A DNA stretch of 41,373 nucleotides, taken from a virus. Under the pieces are notes generated by a model. It did no database searches and had not been told where the DNA came from. It saw only the letters and a list, made by a program, of their open reading frames with translations. Positions 14,399-21,392 of this stretch are shown one piece after another. Within the stretch, counting starts at the first letter, position 1. Each line of letters opens with the position of its first letter. A program made the position numbers and the translations under genes. The stretch covers positions 1 to 41,373 of IMG/VR virus record IMGVR_UViG_3300028563_000037, one strand, 5' to 3'.

Positions 14399-14401
14399 CG
14401 T
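14390..14401. repeat. 12-bp repeat before zinc-finger gene 1 (partner 14825-14836)
   Basis: GCATGCTAACGT occurs 55-66 bases before each of the two ClpX zinc-finger genes, at 14390-14401 and 14825-14836. This suggests that gene and upstream segment were duplicated together. Confidence 0.7.
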
Positions 14402-14455
14402 CCCGCCTTTTCCCACCCAATCAGGCCCAGCCGTCCCGCTGGCCGTTCCCGCCCT

Positions 14456-14788
14456 ATGGACGAACCGAAGAAGCCCCGGCGCAAGAAGGCCGCCCCCAAG
14501 ATTCTGCATTGCTCGTTCTGCGAGAAGTCCCAACACGAGGTGCGCAAGCTCATTGCCAAAGGCAACGACTTTGCCAACCCTTCGTTGCTGATCTGCGACG
14601 AATGCATCGATATGTGCAACGACATCATCGGGGAGGAAGGGTTGCAAGCGGCCAAAGGGAACCCGGCCCTTCTACTCGACTTCCTCAAACACCAGCACGC
14701 GACCACACGCAAGATGTTGGATCGAATCGTGGAGGCCATGCAACTGCAGGCGGAGTTGATCAATCCCAACCACAAGACCAAGCACTGA
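14456..14788 (+). CDS. Stand-alone ClpX-type zinc-finger protein 1, 110 aa
   Basis: After a basic tail (KKPRRKKAA) comes a C4 zinc finger: [15 protein letters not shown], then [13 protein letters not shown]. This is the N-terminal zinc-binding domain of ClpX without any ATPase part. In ClpX that domain dimerises and recruits substrates such as lambda O and the adaptor SspB. A free copy could act as decoy, adaptor or inhibitor of ClpXP; this is inferred. The C-terminal 50 residues are helical. The start is ATG at 14456. Confidence 0.8.
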   Translation: MDEPKKPRRKKAAPKILHCSFCEKSQHEVRKLIAKGNDFANPSLLICDECIDMCNDIIGEEGLQAAKGNPALLLDFLKHQHATTRKMLDRIVEAMQLQAELINPNHKTKH

Positions 14789-14824
14789 TTGACCTGCTGA
14801 TGCCAGCGTCGGCCGCTGCCGGCA

Positions 14825-14836
14825 GCATGCTAACGT
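14825..14836. repeat. 12-bp repeat before zinc-finger gene 2
   Basis: Exact copy of GCATGCTAACGT at 14390-14401. It lies in the 96-bp gap between the two zinc-finger genes. Confidence 0.7.
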
Positions 14837-14884
14837 TCGCATCACCCCAACTTTCCGCCCTCTTCCTACGTGGGGCCGACGCCG

Positions 14885-15205
14885 ATGGCAAAAAAACCAA
14901 AAGTGACTGCAACCGCCAAGAAAGAAGTATTGACTTGCTCCTTTTGCGGCAAGCACAAGAATCAGGTTCGCAACCTGCTCGCCGGCCCCGGCGTGAGTAT
15001 CTGCAACGAGTGCATCGAGGCAGCCGTAGAGCTGATAGACAACGCCGGGTGGGAAGTGGCCAGGACGCCAACAGACAAGGCGCTCTTTATTGCGGACCAG
15101 GAGCGGCTTGTAGCACGCAAGGCCGCCATGCTTGGCTTGTGGCGGCAGCAGTTAAGCAGCTTGACGGATGGCGCCCCCGCGCGCAGCGACACCGCACTGC
15201 ACTGA
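14885..15205 (+). CDS. Stand-alone ClpX-type zinc-finger protein 2, 106 aa
   Basis: This is a second free ClpX zinc-binding domain: [19 protein letters not shown], then [14 protein letters not shown]. It is closer to the ClpX consensus than its neighbour (Gly after the first CxxC, PG before the second). The C-terminal 55 residues differ from protein 1. The ATG at 14885 lies in a poor ribosome-site context. The tandem pair looks like an old duplication that has diverged. Confidence 0.8.
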   Translation: MAKKPKVTATAKKEVLTCSFCGKHKNQVRNLLAGPGVSICNECIEAAVELIDNAGWEVARTPTDKALFIADQERLVARKAAMLGLWRQQLSSLTDGAPARSDTALH

Positions 15206-15213
15206 CCCTATCG

Positions 15214-15486
15214 ATGCAGCGCGACCATAGCCTGGTTGCGTTGCGCTATGATGCCCCCACCACCGAACCAACGGTGGGCGGGCGTGGAAACCCGGATACA
15301 CAAGGCGCACTTGGGCCGCGCCGTGGTTTGTCGCGGCCTCTTCGTGCCCATCGCTTTTGCGCGTCCTCTATGGCGGCGCCAAGCGGGGCCAGCTTCGGCT
15401 GGGCCGGTTCCTTGTGCCCGGTTTTCCACCCCCGTTTGTGCGCCGCCGCCCGCCCCCATGGAGGCCTTTCATGGTTCGATTTGTGA
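15214..15486 (+). CDS. Ash-like small protein, 90 aa (uncertain)
   Basis: The reading frame holds VGGRGNP and, later, MAAPSGASFGWAGSL. This spacing resembles the phage P4 Ash family (VGRGNP, then a Met-Val-Ala-Leu-Val-Gly-Gln-Pro-like block), which is also found next to integrase or AlpA genes. The end overlaps the excisionase start. The ribosome site is weak and the rest of the sequence is not distinctive, so I treat this as a suggestion. Confidence 0.4.
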   Translation: MQRDHSLVALRYDAPTTEPTVGGRGNPDTQGALGPRRGLSRPLRAHRFCASSMAAPSGASFGWAGSLCPVFHPRLCAAARPHGGLSWFDL

Positions 15487-15749
15487 CCATCGAAAAGGCC
15501 GCCGAACTTACCGGCTACTCCCCAGACGCCATCCGTTCAAAAAAACGCGATGGAATATGGCGCGAGGGCCACGAGTGGGTCGAAGCACCGGACGGTCGGA
15601 TTCTCATCGACATGGAGGGGTACGAAAAATGGGTAGAGACGGACGGGGTGTTAAAGCCGCCTCAGAAAGCAGCATTGAAATCACGTTCCAGTACAAGGGC
15701 CGGCGGTGCCGTGAGCGGATCCCTCTCAAGCCCACGCCCGCTAACCTGA
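15471..15749 (+). CDS. xis: Excisionase, 92 aa
   Basis: The winged-helix excisionase pattern is clear: VRFVTIEKAAELTGYSPDA, then IWREGHEWVEAPDGRILIDM and EGYEKWVE. It directs integrase to excise the prophage and suppress reintegration. The ATG at 15471 has GGAGG seven bases upstream. Its 3' end overlaps the integrase start by 121 bases in another frame, so the C-terminal part shares DNA with the integrase arm-binding domain. Confidence 0.88.
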   Translation: MVRFVTIEKAAELTGYSPDAIRSKKRDGIWREGHEWVEAPDGRILIDMEGYEKWVETDGVLKPPQKAALKSRSSTRAGGAVSGSLSSPRPLT

Positions 15750-16870
15750 AGAGGGCGGAGCAGCATCGAGGCGCCGTACTACACGCGATAGCCACTGGCG
15801 TCTTCGATTACGCGGCGACGTTCCCAAACAGTCAGCGCGCCGGTCAGTATGCGGACACACCGGGCCAGGTACTTTCGGTCGAAAAGTACCTGGACGATTG
15901 GCTGGACGCCCGCAAGCCCACACTTAAATCCAGCACCTATCAGGGCTATCGCAGTATCGTGGATGGGCTGCTGATTCCCCAATTCGGGGCCGTAATGCTC
16001 ACTGAACTCAAGTGGCCGTCCATCAAATCATGGCTTGCAGGGTTGGGCGGCGATAAGCCGGTCAGCAACAAACGGTTGTCCAATGTTCAAAGCTGCTTGC
16101 GGTCGGCGCTAAATGACGCCGTTGAGGATGAGATTCTGGACGAGAACTGCATGCGCGGGCGCCACTACAGCCGGCAAGAATTGCCCATAGACGATGGTGA
16201 CGACGATGAAGTTGATCCGTTCACCCCTGACGAGCAAAACCAGATTTTGGCTCATCTGCCCGAGCAAACGCGAAATTACGCACTGTTCGCACTGTGGACG
16301 GGGCTACGCCCAAGCGAACAAATCGCCTTGAACTGGTCAGACGTCGACCTGGCCCGCGGTGTCATCCTGGTACGAAAGGCGATCACGCGCGCAGCCAAGG
16401 GCGTGGCCGAAACGCCAAAGACCAAATCCAGTAGGCGCGAGGTGAAGATACTGGCGCCGGCGCTACAGGCCATCCAGTCACAGAAGGCCCACACCTGGGT
16501 CGGCGCAGAACCCCATGGGGAACTATTCCGGAACCCGGGAACCGGCGAACGCTGGTCAAGCAGCCAGGCCGTGCAAAAAGTCTGGGCGACCGCGCTCAAA
16601 CGGGCTACCGTGCGATATCGCCGCCCGTATCAGATGCGCCACACCTTCGCCAGCATGATGCTGTCAGCCGGTGAGCACCCGATGTGGGTAGCGCAGCAGA
16701 TGGGCCACAAGGACTGGGCCATGATCATCCGCGTATACGGCAAATGGATGCCGTCCGCTGATCCCGATGCCGGCGGCAAGGCCGTCGGCCTGTTCGGGGA
16801 AAAGCTGGCATTAAGTGGTCATTCTGGAGCCAAAACAGCCCCAATTCAGCCAAAAACAATGACAGGGTAA
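15629..16870 (+). CDS. int: Tyrosine integrase, 413 aa
   Basis: An N-terminal arm-type DNA-binding domain (residues 1-40, ITFQYKGRRCRERIPLKPT) and a SAM-like core-binding domain (85-170) lead to the catalytic domain. Catalytic residues are R227 (TGLRPSE), K265 region, R337 (YQMRHTF, with Y in the first His place as in many relatives), H360 (GHKD) and Y370 (RVYGKW). The ATG at 15629 has a strong GGAGGGG site. The gene ends 32 bases before attP. It recombines attP with a tRNA gene of the host. Confidence 0.93.
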   Translation: MGRDGRGVKAASESSIEITFQYKGRRCRERIPLKPTPANLKRAEQHRGAVLHAIATGVFDYAATFPNSQRAGQYADTPGQVLSVEKYLDDWLDARKPTLKSSTYQGYRSIVDGLLIPQFGAVMLTELKWPSIKSWLAGLGGDKPVSNKRLSNVQSCLRSALNDAVEDEILDENCMRGRHYSRQELPIDDGDDDEVDPFTPDEQNQILAHLPEQTRNYALFALWTGLRPSEQIALNWSDVDLARGVILVRKAITRAAKGVAETPKTKSSRREVKILAPALQAIQSQKAHTWVGAEPHGELFRNPGTGERWSSSQAVQKVWATALKRATVRYRRPYQMRHTFASMMLSAGEHPMWVAQQMGHKDWAMIIRVYGKWMPSADPDAGGKAVGLFGEKLALSGHSGAKTAPIQPKTMTG

Positions 16871-16902
16871 AACCCTAAGTCATTGTTTTTGTTGAATAAA
16901 GC

Positions 16903-16930
16903 TGGTGCGAAGGAGGGGACTCGAACCCCT
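16903..16930 (-). other. attP core: 3' end of a tRNA-Leu-like gene
   Basis: On the minus strand this is the T arm AGGGG-TTCGAGT-CCCCT, the acceptor 3' half CCTTCGC, A and CCA. The rest of a tRNA is absent: no GCGAAGG 5' half lies upstream on that strand. It is thus a tRNA tail carried by the phage to restore the target gene on integration. The acceptor sequence is typical of tRNA-Leu. Arm-type sites were not resolved; 16931-17057 is otherwise non-coding. Confidence 0.8.
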
Positions 16931-17057
16931 ACACAACCCAGTGTTCATGCGGGTTTCCAGCCTTATGTTGTCAGTAGGCTGTCATTACGACGGAGCGGTC
17001 TGGGCTGCGCTTCTCTGCCCAGGCCTATACTTGCCCCTAGATCGTGAGGGGGGTTCC

Positions 17058-17723
17058 ATGTGCAGCCATTACCAGACCCTGAAGGACGCCGAGCTGCTGC
17101 TGAAGAAGTTCGGCGCGCCCAACAAGCCGGCCGGCGCCAAATACGACATGTGGCCCGGTTACGACGGCGTCATCGTGCGCAGGCCGCCGGAACATGACTC
17201 GGGCGACGAAGCCGTACCGGAGCGGGAGGCAGTGGTGGGCCGCTGGGGCATGATTCCACCAGGCACGCCAGCGGCGAAGTTACCCAGCGCCTGCAAGGTA
17301 CCCACCTTCAATGCGCGGTCCGAAACGGCGTATAAGCTTTGGACGTTTCGAAATGCATGGGCGAAGGCCCAGCGCTGCATCCTCCCGGCGGACGCCATCT
17401 TCGAACCCGACTGGCGGTCAGGCGCCGCGGTGGCCACCCGGTTCACCCGGGCTGATGGCGCGCCGCTGGGCATTGCAGGCCTGTGGGACCGCTGGCGCGA
17501 TGAAGCCGGCCAGGAGCAGATCAGCTACACCATGCTCACCATCAACGCCGATCAGGATCCACTCTTCCGCGATTACCACCAGGCCGGCAAGGAAAAGCGC
17601 ATGGTCGTGATCCTGCCGGAAGGCGCCTACGGCGAATGGCTGACCGCGCCGGCAGATGCCACACGGGATTTCCTGGTGCCTTTCCCCGCCGACAAGCTTG
17701 TCGCATCGCCTATGGCGAAATAG
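17058..17723 (+). CDS. SRAP (SOS response-associated peptidase, YedK/HMCES family), 221 aa
   Basis: Cys2 (MCSHYQ) becomes the N-terminal catalytic Cys after Met removal. FNARSETA, RCILPADAIFEPDW and the late YHQAGKEKRMVVIL block are family hallmarks. Family members form a thiazolidine crosslink with abasic sites in single-stranded DNA and shield them. A plus-strand accessory gene just beyond attP, it faces the small minus-strand gene at 17727. It differs from most relatives in having SHYQ for GRY/GRF at the start. A phage copy may protect replicating phage DNA. Confidence 0.9.
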   Translation: MCSHYQTLKDAELLLKKFGAPNKPAGAKYDMWPGYDGVIVRRPPEHDSGDEAVPEREAVVGRWGMIPPGTPAAKLPSACKVPTFNARSETAYKLWTFRNAWAKAQRCILPADAIFEPDWRSGAAVATRFTRADGAPLGIAGLWDRWRDEAGQEQISYTMLTINADQDPLFRDYHQAGKEKRMVVILPEGAYGEWLTAPADATRDFLVPFPADKLVASPMAK

Positions 17724-17726
17724 GCG

Positions 17727-17915
17727 TCAGCCCTTCACCTTGTCATAGAGCGAGATCGCGGCGGCCAGAGATGGCTCCATGCCGTGGCGCGTAACGTTCG
17801 CGCCCCACAGCTCGTGCTGCCAGCGGTTGTCCACGAACACCCGACAGATTGTCCAGCCGCCAGGCCCCGCCCAGTAGTATTCGTCCCGCTGTTGCCAGTC
17901 TGCTGCATCGGCCAT
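17727..17915 (-). CDS. Small Trp-rich protein, 62 aa
   Basis: This compact protein has seven Trp/Tyr-rich positions (QQRDEYYWAGPGGWTICRVFVDNRW). The ATG at 17915 has a GGGGAC site. It is divergent from the LexA-box gene and convergent with SRAP, only three bases apart. Its promoter would lie near the LexA box, so it may also be damage-regulated. The function is unknown. Confidence 0.6.
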   Translation of the reverse strand: MADAADWQQRDEYYWAGPGGWTICRVFVDNRWQHELWGANVTRHGMEPSLAAAISLYDKVKG

Positions 17916-17969
17916 GTTCCGTCCCCAAGCGGCCGAAATTGGGGCCGAATTGCGCGAATTCTAGGCGCG

Positions 17970-17997
17970 TTTACACTGTATGTCCATACAGTATTTT
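17970..17997 (+). promoter_or_regulatory. LexA box within a sigma-70 promoter
   Basis: ACTGTATGTCCATACAGT (17975-17992) is a perfect 7-bp palindrome matching CTGT-N8-ACAG. The elements TTTACA (17970-17975) and TATTTT (17992-17997) flank it with a 16-bp spacer, so LexA would block the promoter. It points to the gene at 18010. Confidence 0.85.
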
Positions 17998-18009
17998 TTG
18001 AGCAGTACC

Positions 18010-18324
18010 GTGAACTTCCAGTGCAGCGTCCTGCGGACACATCACCTCGGCGAACGTCGCCGCGACAACGACCCAGGCCAGGCCGTGATTGGCACGGTTA
18101 GGATGTATTCCATGCTCCATCAGGGTCTCAATCGCCACGTCGAGCGCATGACCCTGGACGCATTGGCCAAATTCGGTGCCACGGTACCCAGCGCCATCCC
18201 GGATCTATTCGAACCCCAATTGCTAACCTTCTCGTCCGACCGCGGCATGATGGTCGTAGGCTTCGAAGAAATCGCCGGCTGTAGGTACTACCAGGGGTGG
18301 TGGATGCAGTGGATCCGCGATTAG
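18010..18324 (+). CDS. SOS-controlled protein of unknown function, 104 aa
   Basis: It lies immediately after the LexA-box promoter. An ATG at 17980 lies within the operator and cannot be the start of the main transcript, so I take GTG at 18010 (MNFQCSVLRTHH). ATGs at 18103 and later would give shorter forms. It is rich in His, Arg and Met, with no membrane segment or clear motif. Damage-induced accessory genes of temperate phages are often inhibitors of division or defence, but nothing in the sequence says which. Confidence 0.6.
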   Translation: MNFQCSVLRTHHLGERRRDNDPGQAVIGTVRMYSMLHQGLNRHVERMTLDALAKFGATVPSAIPDLFEPQLLTFSSDRGMMVVGFEEIAGCRYYQGWWMQWIRD

Positions 18325-18402
18325 CCGGTCACGCAATCTCGATCCGAGGTAGCACGTCGGCAAACTGTTATTCTTACTTACTAATTCAAAGAAGAGGCAG
18401 GA

Positions 18403-19692
18403 ATGACTTGCGAGATTATTGTGGCGAATCGCCTGGGAATCGCCTTGGCCGCCGATAGTGCCGTAACGTTTAGCGGCACCAATGGGACCACCTACGCATC
18501 AGGCGCCAACAAGATCTTTCAGCTCGCGTCCAATGAACCCGTCGCAATAATGATCTACAACGGCGCTACGCTGAATACCATTCCGTGGGAAATTTTGATC
18601 AAGGCTTACCGAAGAAAGCTAGCTCAGAAAAGTTTCGAAAATCTTACGGCATATCGCGATGACTTATTGGAATTTCTGAATGACAAGACCAATCCTGCGA
18701 TCCACCGCGAAGTTCGCATGCTCGACGCCCGGACTGCTTACGCCAATTGTGCTGGCTATCTTTACAACTTGATCCAACATCAGGCGCCGGGTTTATTTGA
18801 TCCAACGACACCAGGAGCCACCTGGACCCCGACCTATCTCGCGGTATCCGATACGATCGATGCTGATTTAGCGATGGTGCCGGTGATCTCATGCCTTGAC
18901 CCTGCAGATATGACGCAAGCGTTAGTAGAAGAGAAAATTCCGCTTGCTGAGCAAATCACCTCTTTCGTTGAAGCCCAGGTTCCCCACCTTGTCGGCGTAA
19001 TTGATCCAGAACGCTTGGCTGCCCAAGCTATCGAAACAGCTTTCAAACATGGATTGGAGCTTCTGGACAAACGATACACCGGGCTAGTGATTGCCGGCTT
19101 TGGTAAGGGCGAGTATCTCCCGAGCTATTTGAGCCTGCATTGTTTTGGTTTTGTCGGCAATAGGCTCTTGTGGAAGCCGGAAGCACAGGGCGACATCAAT
19201 CACGGTATCACAGCATCTTTAATCCAAGGATTTGCCCGGCAGGCAATGATCGAAACATTTACGCTAGGAGCAAGCCCCGAAATCTGGCGAAGTATCGGAC
19301 AGGCTTTCAAGCGGCACGCAGCCGAGGCGTGCATGGTTGCCGCACGGCACGGCAACGTGTCAATCAGTGAGCAGGATGTTCAGCGGGCGGTTGACGAAGT
19401 TGCTGCGGCGTTCAACCAACAATGGACATACACAACAATTGATGCGCATCTCAATCCACTACGTGCGATTGTTGCAGGATTGGCTCTTGAAGAGTTGGCA
19501 GAACTAGCGGAAAATCTCGTAATGCTGGAGTCGCTGAAAGAAAAAGTTACAAGTCGGACTCAATCCGTTGGTGGCCCGATCGATCTGGCTGTGATCACCA
19601 AGGAAGAAGGATTGGTCTGGATCAAGCGTAAACACTACTTCGACCCAGCCCTGAACCAGCGATACATCCAACGATTGAAACAAGCGAACTGA
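18403..19692 (+). CDS. Proteasome-like N-terminal-threonine hydrolase, 429 aa
   Basis: The N terminus aligns with proteasome beta subunits, HslV and Anbu. Thr directly follows Met (Thr1 after processing). LGIALAADSAVT puts an Asp at position 17, as in HslV. Lys36 lies in NKIFQL, where the family has Lys33. A later block, GLVIAGFGKGEYLPSYLSLHCFG, resembles the core strand around the beta-subunit GxG turn. At 429 residues it is about twice HslV or Anbu length, with a large helical C-terminal part. The cassette is visibly richer in A+T than its neighbours. It precedes a 73-residue partner gene by ten bases. Substrate and partner ATPase are unknown. Confidence 0.7.
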   Translation: MTCEIIVANRLGIALAADSAVTFSGTNGTTYASGANKIFQLASNEPVAIMIYNGATLNTIPWEILIKAYRRKLAQKSFENLTAYRDDLLEFLNDKTNPAIHREVRMLDARTAYANCAGYLYNLIQHQAPGLFDPTTPGATWTPTYLAVSDTIDADLAMVPVISCLDPADMTQALVEEKIPLAEQITSFVEAQVPHLVGVIDPERLAAQAIETAFKHGLELLDKRYTGLVIAGFGKGEYLPSYLSLHCFGFVGNRLLWKPEAQGDINHGITASLIQGFARQAMIETFTLGASPEIWRSIGQAFKRHAAEACMVAARHGNVSISEQDVQRAVDEVAAAFNQQWTYTTIDAHLNPLRAIVAGLALEELAELAENLVMLESLKEKVTSRTQSVGGPIDLAVITKEEGLVWIKRKHYFDPALNQRYIQRLKQAN

Positions 19693-19702
19693 CGAGGATC
19701 TT

Positions 19703-19924
19703 ATGAGCACCAACTTCATTGTGGGCAATGCTCTCAACCCTAATCTACCCTTGCCGAACTTTGGATTCACTAGCCGTCCTACCGCTTCCAACGAAAGCGC
19801 GCCACAGTCACAGCTGAGTGAAGAAGATATGCGCACATATCTCAACCAGCGCCGTGAGTTTGAGAAGATGGAGCAGTTCACCCAGAACACTCGAACCATG
19901 TTGTTCGCTCCTATGCAGCCGTAA
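19703..19924 (+). CDS. Small partner of the proteasome-like protein, 73 aa
   Basis: It lies ten bases after the hydrolase gene with its own GAGGAT site and is closed by a strong terminator, so the two form one unit. The N-terminal half is Asn/Pro/Phe-rich and probably extended. The C-terminal half is one helix (EEDMRTYLNQRREFEKMEQF) ending MLFAPMQP. It could be a substrate, inhibitor or adaptor; no family is recognised. Confidence 0.65.
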   Translation: MSTNFIVGNALNPNLPLPNFGFTSRPTASNESAPQSQLSEEDMRTYLNQRREFEKMEQFTQNTRTMLFAPMQP

Positions 19925-19939
19925 CAAACAGAGTTCGTG

Positions 19940-19970
19940 AAAAAGGTCGCCAGACGGGCGGCCTTTTTTT
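19940..19970. terminator. Strong bidirectional intrinsic terminator
   Basis: AAAAAGGTCGCC pairs with GGGCGGCCTTTTT (12 bp, one G-T pair), loop AGAC, with seven T's on the plus strand. It separates the accessory cassette from the convergent lysis and tail operon. Confidence 0.88.
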
Positions 19971-19984
19971 CGCCTTCATATCGC

Positions 19985-20212
19985 TCACGGCGCCGCGTGA
20001 CACAACCTCCCCCAGGTCGCATTGCGATCCAGGATTTGTCTCGCAATTGGTCGCGGCGTGCCGTCGACCTGCGCCGCCGAATCAAAGTAGATTGGGCGGG
20101 CGTGGTCGCAGTACTCAACGCCCACCCTTGCCGCTGGGGCCCCGCACCCAGCTAGACTTAAGCTCATCAGCAACAGCATCATCATCCTTGCGGGCCACGT
20201 CGTCCTGCACAT
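19985..20212 (-). CDS. Rz1-like outer-membrane spanin lipoprotein, 75 aa
   Basis: The signal peptide is followed by lipobox SLAGC, with C23 lipidated after cleavage. The mature part is about 53 residues with CDHARPIYFDS. It begins inside the Rz gene in another frame (98-bp overlap), the usual nested Rz/Rz1 arrangement, and has a perfect AGGAGG site. With Rz it fuses inner and outer membranes in the last step of lysis. Confidence 0.85.
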   Translation of the reverse strand: MCRTTWPARMMMLLLMSLSLAGCGAPAARVGVEYCDHARPIYFDSAAQVDGTPRPIARQILDRNATWGRLCHAAP

Positions 20213-20384
20213 CACGCACCTCCTGGCGAGCCTTGGCCGCCTGTTCGTTGACTTGCTCGTTTCGGTCCTGCCGCTCGGCCTGGCGACCCGTTGCTCGGCC
20301 GCGGTAGAACACGCCGACCAGCGTGCCCAGGAATATGCCGGCCAGCAGCAACCAGCCCTGCATTCGCTCAAGCCACATTCGCAT
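20115..20384 (-). CDS. Rz-like inner-membrane spanin, 89 aa
   Basis: A membrane anchor at residues 10-27 (GWLLLAGIFLGTLVGVFY) is followed by a charged periplasmic coiled coil (AERQDRNEQVNEQAAKARQEV). It overlaps the endolysin candidate upstream and holds the start of Rz1. It is shorter than lambda Rz (153 aa) but has the same plan. Confidence 0.82.
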   Translation of the reverse strand: MRMWLERMQGWLLLAGIFLGTLVGVFYRGRATGRQAERQDRNEQVNEQAAKARQEVRDVQDDVARKDDDAVADELKSSWVRGPSGKGGR

Positions 20385-20922
20385 GTCGGCCCCCTACCTC
20401 GATGTAGGCCTGCGTATGGTTGCCGGCCCACTTCTTCCGCAACATCGACCGCACCTCCGGCGTGCCACGGGTGTAGGCGCCAGGGCGCCAAGTGCGCAGG
20501 TACAGCAGCCAAGCTCCTTCCTCGTCGCCAATCGCCGGTAGCCGCCCCGGATCGCTCCAAAGCAGCAGACGTGCCAGCGCTGCCGCCAGCACGTCGTCCT
20601 GCTCGATGGCGTTCCAGATCGCGGCGTTATCGGCGGCCACACCTCGGGCGCGATATACCTGCGCGGCCAAGTCGCGGGTGGCCGTGTGGGTCCGCACGCC
20701 GCTCACCATGCCGCCACCCTGCTCCGCTTGCCAGAAGCTCTTGGCCGGCCCCACGGGCCGCGGCGGACTGCCGACAAGCTGCCGTCGGTCGATGAACCGG
20801 CTTTCCTGCAGGCCGATAGCCAGCAGCATCACGCGCGCCGCAGGCGTGTCCATCTTGGCCGGTAGCAGGGCAAGCGCGGGCGTGACCACCTCATCCGTTA
20901 TTAGCTTCAGGTCCACAATCAC
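20368..20922 (-). CDS. Endolysin candidate, lytic transglycosylase/lysozyme-like, 184 aa
   Basis: The block LLAIGLQESRF, followed by SFWQAEQGGGM, recalls the catalytic-Glu region of transglycosylase-like muramidases; the Glu in QESR would be catalytic. It lies between the holin candidate and the spanins, where lambda has R. There is no signal peptide, so it would need a holin to exit. The GTG at 20922 overlaps the preceding stop (GTGA). A second GTG at 20916 has the better-spaced GGAGG, so either may be used. The enzyme class is inferred. Confidence 0.6.
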   Translation of the reverse strand: MIVDLKLITDEVVTPALALLPAKMDTPAARVMLLAIGLQESRFIDRRQLVGSPPRPVGPAKSFWQAEQGGGMVSGVRTHTATRDLAAQVYRARGVAADNAAIWNAIEQDDVLAAALARLLLWSDPGRLPAIGDEEGAWLLYLRTWRPGAYTRGTPEVRSMLRKKWAGNHTQAYIEVGGRHANVA

Positions 20923-21392
20923 CCCTCCCCGCCAGGACGAATGCTCAGCAACTTGGCCCGCACCTCGACCACCCATTCCAAAAGCCCCTTTTGCCGCATC
21001 GTTGCCATCCAGCGCATATATGCCCCCAGCACCCACCAGGCCGGCAGACCAGCGAGCAGCATGCAAGGACCAAGCACGTAGAACATCGCCAACAGCCCTT
21101 CACTTCCCAACCCAGTCCGCGCCGCGACCCAATGAGCCGAACCCATCAAGCTCGGCATCCATGAGATTGCTGCAATTGCCAGAAGCGGCCCAAAAAGAAA
21201 AGAGCTGACGACCGTGCAAGTGGTGCGCGCGACGAACTCTCGCGGCGTCTTCGGGGGCATCAACAACATGCCGATCAATGCCGCGAGAGCAGCCGGCACC
21301 CCAAATGCAGCCGCCACCTTCAGGGCCGCCCAACCTCCCAGACCAGTAGATCCCGGATCCATATTTGCCCCGCTCCTGTTGACGGTGTGCAT
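20919..21392 (-). CDS. Holin candidate, three membrane segments, 157 aa
   Basis: Hydrophobic segments lie near residues 20-44 (WAALKVAAAFGVPAALAALIGMLLM), 62-78 (SSFLFGPLLAIAAISWM) and 100-122 (FYVLGPCMLLAGLPAWWVLGAYM), followed by a basic C-terminal tail. The ATG at 21392 has a GAGAGG site. It is the first gene of the lysis group, after a terminator. It is larger than S105 of lambda, so a role in holin regulation instead is possible. Confidence 0.7.
   Translation of the reverse strand: MHTVNRSGANMDPGSTGLGGWAALKVAAAFGVPAALAALIGMLLMPPKTPREFVARTTCTVVSSFLFGPLLAIAAISWMPSLMGSAHWVAARTGLGSEGLLAMFYVLGPCMLLAGLPAWWVLGAYMRWMATMRQKGLLEWVVEVRAKLLSIRPGGEG

Noticed and set aside
15236-15628. 131-residue N-terminal extension of the integrase frame
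   Set aside because: It runs through the Ash-like and excisionase genes in another frame. The start at 15629 has a strong ribosome site and begins at the arm-binding domain.
16903-17000. Full-length tRNA gene at attP
   Set aside because: Only the T arm, acceptor 3' half and CCA are present. No matching acceptor 5' half or anticodon stem can be found upstream on the minus strand.
17980-18009. ATG at 17980 as start of the SOS-controlled gene
   Set aside because: The codon lies within the LexA operator and upstream of the -10, so it would not be in the mRNA.
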